Positions 1 to 5,556 of a stretch of 6,695 nucleotides of DNA are shown one piece after another (positions within the stretch are counted from its first letter, which is position 1; every line of letters starts with the position of its first letter). The position numbers were made by a program, and so were the translations under genes. Under the pieces are notes generated by a model. That model worked only from the letters and a program-made list of their open reading frames with translations. It ran no database searches and was not told the DNA's origin. The stretch spans positions 1 through 6,695 of the forward strand of contig JAQVUC010000059.1 of the NCBI GenBank assembly GCA_028699715.1, given 5' to 3'. Origin of the DNA: Anaerolineaceae bacterium. Lineage in GTDB: Bacteria > Chloroflexota > Anaerolineae > Anaerolineales > Anaerolineaceae.

Positions 1-2469
1 GGGGTTGTCCTGGTTGTCCCAGATCCAGGCTCGCACTTCCGGATTACTGGAATTGAGCTTGGGCAGGGAGTCGTAACCCCACCAAGATTCGTAATTTGCG
101 GCATTGGGTGTGCCGTCCGAGCTCACGCAGGGACCCGTGCCAGCGGGCACATCGGTGAAGTAGAACCAGTCGCGGTAAGGTGAAGTGTGGCTCTCACAAG
201 CGCCAACTTCAGGATAGCGTCCATAGCGGTCAAGATACATCGAGTCGGAGGAAACGTGGTTGAACACGCCGTCCACAATCAAGTGCATCCCACGCAATTC
301 CAGCCCTGCAATCAAGGCGTCGTATTCCGTCTGGGTGCCGAACATCTCGTTGATGCTCAAGTAATCGGTGGTGTCGTAACCGTGATTGGAGGGTGAGGCA
401 AAAATCGGGTTCAGGTAGATAGTGGTGACCCCCAAGCTTTCCAAATAATCCAGCTTTTCCGTCAAGCCAGCCAGGTCGCCGCCATAGAAGTTCTTACTGT
501 AAGTACCGGCGCAGTCATCCGTGCCTCTTGGATCACAGATGTAGGTGTTCCAATCTTCGGTCAGAGAGCGATAAACTGTGCCGCCCTCTTCGCCGTAGAA
601 GAAGGTGCCTGTGGGTTTGTTGTTGGTGGGGTCGCCGTCGCGGAAGCGGTCGGGGAAGACCTGGTAGACGATGGCATTCTTAATCCAATCGGGGGTCTGG
701 AAGGCAGGATCGTACACTGTTAACTGGTAAGAATAATCTTCGGTTTCCTCAAAAGCCTGACCCCAACCCATGGTGCGGGCGGCGTCATCTTCGTAGTAGT
801 CGGTGTCAGTGCCGTCGATAGCAATGAAGCGATACCAGTAGACGGTTGGGTCCGCGCTTACCGGCACCGCAACTTCCCACCAGTCGTAGGTGCCGTCGCT
901 GTGAGCAATGCTCATCGGCAGGATGGATTGCACGTTCGTGCGGTCGTTGTAGAGGCGCAGTTTGGCTTCGGTCAGGTCACCCTGGGCAGCTCGCAAGCGC
1001 AGGAGCACTTCGGTGCCGGTGGTTACCGGACCGCCAGGTGTGCGATAGATGGTGTCGCGGCTGTTGTGACCCAAATAGTCCCACCAGACCTGATTGTCAT
1101 GGCTGGCTTCGGTTGGAGCAGGCGGCGGGAAAGCGCCAACCCGACCAGTGCGGTAATCCAGCAAGAAGGGCACTACGTCGCCATCTGTGTGGACTATAAA
1201 GGGTATGTTGCTGGAATTCACCGACCGGTTGTCCAATCCGATACCATCCCACTCACCCGTCACAACAACTTTGTATTCATAATTACCTGCGATCTCGATT
1301 GGAGCGTCAAGCGCAAAAAGTCCTCGTCCAAGCGAGGTCATGGTTGTTGCTGGATTGGCATTATCCCAACCCTGGAAACTGCCAACCGCAGTGAAATCGC
1401 TGCTGGAATCCCATGCATGGATAATGTTAACACTTGGGAACATCTCCAACCCGGCATCTGCGCTGTGGTCATTTGTATCAAATGTCAGTTTGACCACCTG
1501 GTCTGTTTCTGTGGTGATGAACCAGGAGTTTGAGGATGGATATGTTAGATCCCAAGTGCCGTTTGTTACTTTAAATTCGTAACGGTCCGCAGTGGGAATG
1601 GTGATATCAGCTGTGAAGACACCATCTCCACCCAACAAGTCCCCATTGGTACCGTCATCATAGAGTGGATTATGAGTAGCCCATGAATCTAAACTACTGG
1701 CTACACACCAGGGGCCTGTACCGCTGGAGACGGGCTCGATCAACATGCGACCGCTGAAGCTGTCGAGCAGGAAAACCACATCCTGGTTTGGGTCTGTGGT
1801 GATGAAATTGATATTGGCGGCATCGGTAGAGCGTCCGTCCGCGCCGAAGCCATTCCAACTGCCAGTGATGACCGCTTTGCCAATGTGGCTGCCCGCTATT
1901 GAAACGGTATAGACCAGGCGATAAAAGCCATTGCCCATGTCTGTCATCAGCGTGGCAGGGTCGGCATTATTCCAGCTCTGAAAGTCACCAACGGCGGTAA
2001 AGCTGGTGGGCAGGTCATCGCCAGTGACATTGACAATGTTGAAGGCGGGCAGCAAAGCCATACCGGCATTAAAGCTGTAATCGTTGGTGTCAAAGGTGAA
2101 GGTTACTTGTTGATCTGCTATGGTGGTAGTTACCCAGGAGTTCTCAGCAGGATAAGCGGTACCCCAGTTGCCGCACTCTACCGCTTTCCAGCCAAAAGTG
2201 CCTGTAGTTGGGATCTCAATTGCCAGGGAATAAACCCCGTCACCAGCAATTAAGTCGCCAGTGCTGCCATCGTCGAGCATGTGGTCAAGGTTGTTGTTCC
2301 AACCGTTCAGATCCCCGGCAACACACCACTCAACTCCATTCAATTGGCTGACAGTGTGAGGTGTGTTTGGGATAAATTTGGGGGTAGGTGCCTGAGCCAG
2401 AGAGGCAGTAGGGCTGAGGAATAGTGATAACACTAAAAGAAGAGCAAGAGGTGAGCGGAAAGCTTTCAT
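1..2469 (-). CDS. Secreted GH13 alpha-amylase/neopullulanase-like glycosidase with four N-terminal accessory modules (3' end beyond window)
   Basis: Likely an extracellular enzyme hydrolysing starch, pullulan or related alpha-glucans. The frame stays open for 823 codons from the ATG at 2467-2469 to the left edge, so the C-terminus is missing. Residues 1-25 look like a signal peptide. Residues 44-447 hold two copies of a ~205-residue A-B unit resembling carbohydrate-binding or early-set beta-sandwich modules. A PPPAPTE linker (448-454) leads to an N-terminal domain (about 459-590), then the GH13 barrel begins (NAIVYQVFPDRF, 598-609). Conserved parts seen are NPIFASPSNHGYDTTDY (687-703), region I DGVFNH (733-738) and a region V-like LPKLN (802-806); the neopullulanase subfamily usually has MPKLN there. 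Regions II-IV, with the catalytic Asp, Glu and Asp, lie outside the window, so activity cannot be judged. An AAAGGGA ribosome-binding site (2473-2479) precedes the start. Amylase, neopullulanase and amylopullulanase all remain possible. No frameshift was seen. Confidence 0.9.
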   Translation of the reverse strand, partial: MKAFRSPLALLLVLSLFLSPTASLAQAPTPKFIPNTPHTVSQLNGVEWCVAGDLNGWNNNLDHMLDDGSTGDLIAGDGVYSLAIEIPTTGTFGWKAVECGNWGTAYPAENSWVTTTIADQQVTFTFDTNDYSFNAGMALLPAFNIVNVTGDDLPTSFTAVGDFQSWNNADPATLMTDMGNGFYRLVYTVSIAGSHIGKAVITGSWNGFGADGRSTDAANINFITTDPNQDVVFLLDSFSGRMLIEPVSSGTGPWCVASSLDSWATHNPLYDDGTNGDLLGGDGVFTADITIPTADRYEFKVTNGTWDLTYPSSNSWFITTETDQVVKLTFDTNDHSADAGLEMFPSVNIIHAWDSSSDFTAVGSFQGWDNANPATTMTSLGRGLFALDAPIEIAGNYEYKVVVTGEWDGIGLDNRSVNSSNIPFIVHTDGDVVPFLLDYRTGRVGAFPPPAPTEASHDNQVWWDYLGHNSRDTIYRTPGGPVTTGTEVLLRLRAAQGDLTEAKLRLYNDRTNVQSILPMSIAHSDGTYDWWEVAVPVSADPTVYWYRFIAIDGTDTDYYEDDAARTMGWGQAFEETEDYSYQLTVYDPAFQTPDWIKNAIVYQVFPDRFRDGDPTNNKPTGTFFYGEEGGTVYRSLTEDWNTYICDPRGTDDCAGTYSKNFYGGDLAGLTEKLDYLESLGVTTIYLNPIFASPSNHGYDTTDYLSINEMFGTQTEYDALIAGLELRGMHLIVDGVFNHVSSDSMYLDRYGRYPEVGACESHTSPYRDWFYFTDVPAGTGPCVSSDGTPNAANYESWWGYDSLPKLNSSNPEVRAWIWDNQDNP
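1129..1719 (-). repeat. Second copy of the duplicated A-B module unit in the GH13 enzyme (residues 251-447)
   Basis: Module A2 (about 251-343) matches A1 position by position: WCVASSLDSW (254-263), DDGTNGDLLGGDGVF (271-285), YPSSNSW and TFDTND (329-334). Module B2 (about 344-447) matches B1: FTAVGSFQGWDNANPAT (359-375), VTGEWDGIGLDNRS and FLLDYRTGR (435-443). The offset between copies is 202-206 residues. Protein similarity is obvious while the DNA has clearly diverged, so this is an old intragenic duplication, not a recent one or an assembly artefact. Confidence 0.8.
1720..2340 (-). repeat. First copy of the duplicated A-B module unit in the GH13 enzyme (residues 44-250)
   Basis: Module A1 runs from about residue 44 to 143. 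Its marks are WCVAGDLNGWN (48-58), DDGSTGDLIAGDGVY (66-80), YPAENSW (106-112) and TFDTND (125-130). Module B1 runs from about 144 to 250, with FTAVGDFQSWNNADPAT (157-173), the ITGSWNGFGADGRS stretch (201-214) and FLLDSFSGR (233-241). Each looks like an all-beta starch- or glycan-binding module with conserved tryptophans. A1 has two cysteines (49 and 99) that could form a disulfide in the exported protein; the second is absent from A2. Glycan binding is inferred. Confidence 0.8.
2395..2469 (-). other. Signal peptide of the GH13 enzyme
   Basis: The first 25 residues have positive charges near the start (MKAFR), a leucine-rich hydrophobic core (LALLLVLSLFL) and a small-residue cleavage context (TASLA before QA). 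This fits Sec-dependent export with signal peptidase I cleavage after Ala25. There is no lipobox cysteine, so secretion is favoured over lipoprotein anchoring. The exact cleavage site is inferred. Confidence 0.8.
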
Positions 2470-2505
2470 GGTTCCCTTTCTACTGTAAATGATAGTGATT
2501 TTGTA

Positions 2506-2534
2506 ATTATTGTTGATGTGTAAACAAGGTACAA
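2506..2534 (-). promoter_or_regulatory. Candidate promoter for the GH13 gene
   Basis: Read on the minus strand, a TTGTAC -35-like hexamer (2529-2534) is separated by exactly 17 bp from AATAAT (2506-2511), which matches the -10 consensus at five of six positions. Transcription would start near 2499 and leave a leader of about 30 nt before the ATG at 2469. The -35 match is weak (three of six), and the spacer is AT-rich enough for chance matches. Confidence 0.35.
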
Positions 2535-2575
2535 TCTTCGAGTATGTGATTTGCGATGAGGAATGTGAAAATTCA

Positions 2576-2604
2576 TTGTACAGTTTTGTTTTTTATAAGC
2601 TAAT
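2576..2604 (+). promoter_or_regulatory. Candidate promoter for the DUF438 gene
   Basis: A second TTGTAC (2576-2581), in inverted orientation to the one serving the GH13 gene, stands 17 bp before GCTAAT (2599-2604), a four-of-six match to a -10 box. The leader would be about 50 nt. Alternatives exist in this AT-rich stretch, for example TTGTTT (2586-2591) with TAAACT (2609-2614), so the exact promoter is uncertain although one is expected here. Confidence 0.25.
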
Positions 2605-2653
2605 TTAGTAAACTTTTTCTTATATATTAATCTAAACAAGTGAGGATCAATCC

Positions 2654-2658
2654 AGGAG
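2654..2658 (+). promoter_or_regulatory. Ribosome-binding site that sets the DUF438 start
   Basis: AGGAG lies five bases before the ATG at 2664. An in-frame GTG at 2640 would add eight residues but would place this strong site inside the coding region, and it has no comparable AGGAG site upstream. The protein from the ATG begins MSEFIDN and leads straight into the family's usual first helix. The ATG is therefore preferred. Confidence 0.75.
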
Positions 2659-2663
2659 TAAGC

Positions 2664-3833
2664 ATGAGTGAATTTATTGACAACGCGACCAAAAGAAAAG
2701 AAGCCATCAAAAAGATTATCCGCCTTCTTCACGAAGGAAGAACTGTAGAGGATCTGCAGGCTGAATACGGGCATATCATTTCCGGTGCCAGCGCGCAAGA
2801 CATTGCTACCGCGGAGCGAGAAGTTATCGCGGAAGGACTACCGGTTTCAGAAGTGCAAAAACTGTGTGACTTGCACGTGGCTGTGTTTCAGGATGGGCTG
2901 GAGACAGAACCCGAACCCGAAAACATGCCAGGACATCCACTGTTCGATTTCAGGACCGAGAACGAGCTGATCGCCCGCACGGTTGAATCCCTGGAAGGAC
3001 TTTTGCTTCAGTATGCGGGGGGAAGGACTGAAATTCTTGATCAGCTGCGCCAAAACGCTAAAAACCTGAACATGGTGACCCGCCATTACGACAAGAAGGA
3101 AAATATGATTTTCCCCATCCTTGAAAAACACGGATTTTCGGGACAAATGCAGGTGATGTGGGGCGTCGATAACGAGATCCGGGAAGATCTGAAGCGTTTT
3201 CTGAACCTTTTGGAAGAAGAGCAACCGTTGGGAGTTTCCCTGGAAAGCCGGTTCAATGAAGTCTCGCGCAAGGTCATTGACATGATTTACAAAGAAGAGA
3301 AAGTACTGATCCCTGAAACGATGAGTTTCTTTACCAAAAGCGATTGGCAGCAAATGGCGGATGAGATCGCCGGCAATGTAAGCAAGGTCTATGTTCCTTC
3401 AGAGCCCTCAGCTGTCTACACTTCGCTGGCCGGGCTGATCCCGTTGAAAACAGGTGCCTTGAGCGCGGAACAGATCGACCTGCTGCTGACCAATTTGCCG
3501 GTGGACATCACTTTTGTGGATGAGAACGACCAGGTGCGTTACTTCTCGCAGGGGAAAGAACGTATTTTCACCCGCACCGCCGCCATCATAGGTCGAAAAG
3601 TGCAATACTGCCATCCTCCCCAGAGCGTGCATGTGGTGCAGAAGATCATTGATGATTTCAAGGCTGGGGTAAAGGATGTAGCTGAATTCTGGATCCAGTC
3701 ACAGGGGTTATTTGTGCACATCCGCTACTTTGCGCTGCGCGATGAAGCCGGGCAGTACAAAGGCGTGATCGAAGTCTCCCAGAATGTTACGGGCATTCGC
3801 GCATTGGAAGGCGAAAAACGTTTGATGGACTAA
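2664..3833 (+). CDS. DUF438–hemerythrin-like–PAS domain protein
   Basis: A cytoplasmic protein of 389 residues with no signal peptide or membrane segment. Residues 1-80 match DUF438: a basic helix (KRKEAIKKIIRLLHEG), the EREVIAEGLPVSEVQKLCDLH stretch (51-71) and VFQDGLE. Residues 88-235 look like a helical hemerythrin/HHE domain, with GHPLF (90-94), HYDKKE (141-146), VMWGVDNEIR (164-173) and YKEEKVLIPE (209-218). Residues 268-380 are a PAS domain with YFSQGKERIF (293-302), GRKVQYCHPP (310-319) and a closing EVSQNVTGIRALEGE (370-384). This layout is known from many anaerobes. Its role is not established; sensing or handling of oxygen, NO or redox state is inferred from the hemerythrin and PAS parts. 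There is no kinase, GGDEF or DNA-binding output domain. It is transcribed alone, divergent from the GH13 gene, and ends in its own hairpin. Confidence 0.9.
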   Translation: MSEFIDNATKRKEAIKKIIRLLHEGRTVEDLQAEYGHIISGASAQDIATAEREVIAEGLPVSEVQKLCDLHVAVFQDGLETEPEPENMPGHPLFDFRTENELIARTVESLEGLLLQYAGGRTEILDQLRQNAKNLNMVTRHYDKKENMIFPILEKHGFSGQMQVMWGVDNEIREDLKRFLNLLEEEQPLGVSLESRFNEVSRKVIDMIYKEEKVLIPETMSFFTKSDWQQMADEIAGNVSKVYVPSEPSAVYTSLAGLIPLKTGALSAEQIDLLLTNLPVDITFVDENDQVRYFSQGKERIFTRTAAIIGRKVQYCHPPQSVHVVQKIIDDFKAGVKDVAEFWIQSQGLFVHIRYFALRDEAGQYKGVIEVSQNVTGIRALEGEKRLMD

Positions 3834-3851
3834 GATTTACCTGGTTGAAAT

Positions 3852-3881
3852 ACAGACCCTCTCATCTTTGGGAGGGTCTGT
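3852..3881 (+). terminator. Intrinsic terminator of the DUF438 gene
   Basis: A perfect 10-bp stem (ACAGACCCTC at 3852-3861 with GAGGGTCTGT at 3872-3881) closes a 10-base loop 18 bases after the stop codon. It is followed by TTCGTT, so the U-tract is short. Position and stem strength support termination, possibly incomplete. Confidence 0.65.
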
Positions 3882-3947
3882 TCGTTAAGCAATTCAAATG
3901 TCTTCTGCTTCTGAGGCAAAACCATTATCGCCAAGATTTTGAGTGTT

Positions 3948-3978
3948 AAAAAAGAGTTGGTACAAGCCCAACTCTTTT
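3948..3978 (-). terminator. Intrinsic terminator of the permease (and probably of the hydroxylase–permease transcript)
   Basis: Read on the minus strand, an 11-bp perfect stem (AAAAGAGTTGG at 3950-3960 with CCAACTCTTTT at 3968-3978) closes a 7-base loop and runs into six T residues (3953 down to 3948). It starts 22 bases after the permease stop. Its plus-strand reading also gives T residues, so it may back up termination from the converging DUF438 gene. Confidence 0.8.
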
Positions 3979-4000
3979 CCTTGTAGTAATCGTTTAAGTA

Positions 4001-5395
4001 TTAAGCTTTCGGTTCCTGAACTTCTTCAAATGGATCTTTGGTTTTTCCAATGCTCAACATTGCATTCAGGAGGATACCAAAGATAGCGGCTGTTGCCAGG
4101 GCGGGCAGTTGCATTCCGAAGAATGGTATCATGCCGCCGAAGTAATATTGACCACCGATGGCAATGACAGAAATTGTGGCGATGACAGCGATATTCTTGG
4201 CGCTGAACATATCAACCTTTTTGTCGATCATGATGGCTATACCTTGGGCAGCGATGGCACCAAAGAGATAGATTTCCAATCCGCCGATAACACTTAAGGG
4301 GATGGAATAGATGGCTTTCACCAAGGGGGTGAAGCAGGCGATGATCATGGCGATGATCGCGGCAGTGATCAGAACCGGCACAGAGAACACCCGGGTAATT
4401 GCCATGGCGCTGATGTTTTCACCATAGTTGGTTCCAGCAGGACCGCCCATGAAACCGGCGACCATGTCACCAACACCATCACCAATCAAGTTGTTGCCAA
4501 GTCGACTAGCAAGGTCATATTTTTTCTTGCTGCCGAGTTTGTTTGCCAGATCGTTCACGTAGACATCCAACTGGTAGATGTGCGCGGTAGATTCTGGAAT
4601 TGTCGCAAGGGCAACAGGCATAATGGCGAGTGCGGCTGGCCAGTAAACCGTGGGAACAGTAAAGTGTGGCACAGCGAAAATGCCCTGACTGGCAACTGCT
4701 TCAGGCAGCTGGCGGAAAAGGTCATTCCCAGTCGCGACGGTCAGAATCCCGGCCACAGCTGCACCAACCAACATCCCAAGGAAGAGCGGCAGTTGGGAGA
4801 GGAAGCCCTTGAGATAAACCGAGAAGATGATGGTTGCGATCAAGGTGACCAATGAGACGATCCAGGGCAGGTTATTGATGAAACCAGGACCGGCGACTGC
4901 AGGGGCTGCATCAGCCATAGCATTGCCAGCCAAAGTCAAACCGATAACCATGGCAATTGGACCTGTAATTGAGGCAGGAAGGACTTTATCAATCACATCC
5001 TTCCCAAGTTTATTGACCAGAAAACCAGCAGCAATCGAAATCAAACCGGACATGACGATACCGAAGGTCACGATTGAAATCCACTCATCTGGAAGGATTG
5101 CTACACTCTGCAAGTAATCTGCGCCAACCAAACCGACGATAGCTCCGATATATGAGAAACTGGAGCCATAATACAGGGGGATTTTGCCTTTGGTAACCAG
5201 GATGAAACAAAGGGTTGCGAAACCGCTGGCAAAAATGGTGGTTGAAATATGGAATTTGGTGATGAGAGCTACGGTGATCGTAGCAGGGAACATAACAATA
5301 ACTTGCTGAATTGCGTAGAGTAATAACTTCCAGAATGGTGGGGTCTCATCCGGAAGGTAACCCACGGTACTATCTGATTTAGTAAACCAACTCAT
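4001..5395 (-). CDS. NCS2-family nucleobase permease (uracil/xanthine permease type)
   Basis: An inner-membrane carrier of 464 residues, a normal length for NCS2, predicted to import a nucleobase, probably with proton symport as in the family. Hydrophobic segments fill residues 24 to 450, as expected for the 14-helix, two-repeat fold. Family motifs are clear: PLYYGSSFSYIGA (73-85), the helix-8 acidic site in IPESTAHIYQLD (266-277, Glu268 matching UraA Glu241 by eye) and GGPAGTNYGENISAMAITR (317-335, Glu326 matching UraA Glu290), then IPLSVIGGLEIYLFG (365-379). The TNYGEN form resembles the uracil branch (TTYGEN in E. coli UraA) more than XanQ-type purine carriers. It lies 161 bp downstream of a molybdenum hydroxylase on the same strand, which hints at a purine or other heterocycle as substrate. 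The C-terminal tail is short and acidic (DPFEEVQEPKA). Uracil, xanthine and uric acid all remain possible. Confidence 0.92.
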   Translation of the reverse strand: MSWFTKSDSTVGYLPDETPPFWKLLLYAIQQVIVMFPATITVALITKFHISTTIFASGFATLCFILVTKGKIPLYYGSSFSYIGAIVGLVGADYLQSVAILPDEWISIVTFGIVMSGLISIAAGFLVNKLGKDVIDKVLPASITGPIAMVIGLTLAGNAMADAAPAVAGPGFINNLPWIVSLVTLIATIIFSVYLKGFLSQLPLFLGMLVGAAVAGILTVATGNDLFRQLPEAVASQGIFAVPHFTVPTVYWPAALAIMPVALATIPESTAHIYQLDVYVNDLANKLGSKKKYDLASRLGNNLIGDGVGDMVAGFMGGPAGTNYGENISAMAITRVFSVPVLITAAIIAMIIACFTPLVKAIYSIPLSVIGGLEIYLFGAIAAQGIAIMIDKKVDMFSAKNIAVIATISVIAIGGQYYFGGMIPFFGMQLPALATAAIFGILLNAMLSIGKTKDPFEEVQEPKA

Positions 5396-5400
5396 TCTTT

Positions 5401-5406
5401 CTCCTT
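5401..5406 (-). promoter_or_regulatory. Ribosome-binding site of the permease
   Basis: On the minus strand AAGGAG sits five bases before the ATG (5393-5395). This is near ideal and supports that start. Just upstream, around 5420-5429, is the perfect palindrome TGAATATTCA and a TATTAT sequence, so an additional promoter or operator here is possible but not demonstrated. Confidence 0.75.
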
Positions 5407-5486
5407 TTTATTGATAATATGAATATTCAACTATTATTCGGTCCACTTATCCTTTTTTCGATGCTTTTCTCTCCTTTCCTCCTGCT

Positions 5487-5511
5487 GCCTTGCGCTCAGT
5501 TAGCGCAAGGC
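5487..5511 (-). other. Perfect hairpin between the hydroxylase and permease genes
   Basis: GCCTTGCGCT (5487-5496) and AGCGCAAGGC (5502-5511) form a 10-bp GC-rich stem with a 5-base loop, 46 bases after the hydroxylase stop. Neither side is followed by a T-tract, so it is not a standard intrinsic terminator. In the transcribed direction it is followed by a purine-rich tract. It could protect the upstream mRNA end, mark a processing site, attenuate, or be a dispersed palindromic repeat. Confidence 0.6.
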
Positions 5512-5556
5512 GATTACAGGAGATACCAAGTGATGTTAATGTCTCAGTCCACAAAC

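Noticed and set aside
187..396. A 69-codon plus-strand frame opposite the GH13 barrel
   Set aside because: It is the antisense of conserved GH13 region I and its surroundings; no independent coding signal is visible.
901..1533. A 210-codon plus-strand open frame, with overlapping ones at 846-1199 and 1340-1582
   Set aside because: They lie antisense to the continuous GH13 frame, which has recognisable domains throughout. Their translations show no domain or repeat pattern and look like shadow frames.
1129..2340. The A-B duplication as a recent tandem repeat or assembly error
   Set aside because: The copies are clearly related as protein but well diverged in sequence and slightly different in length, which fits an old, selected duplication.
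2640..2663. An in-frame GTG start for the DUF438 protein, eight codons upstream
   Set aside because: The AGGAG at 2654-2658 is ideally placed for the ATG at 2664 and would lie inside the coding region if the GTG were used.
2466..2798. A minus-strand frame of 110 codons crossing the divergent spacer
   Set aside because: It overlaps the start of the GH13 gene, crosses AT-rich promoter sequence and is antisense to the DUF438 start. Its composition is unlike a real protein.
2847..3353. A 168-codon minus-strand frame inside the DUF438 gene
   Set aside because: It is antisense to the well-conserved hemerythrin-like region and has no recognisable features.
4580..5117. Plus-strand frames (91 and 96 codons) opposite the permease
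   Set aside because: They are shadows of a strongly conserved membrane protein gene and lack domains of their own.
5396..5556. A possible leader peptide gene in the hydroxylase–permease spacer
   Set aside because: Only frames of about 12 codons starting with GTG or TTG occur, and none is correctly spaced from the ribosome-binding-like sequences.
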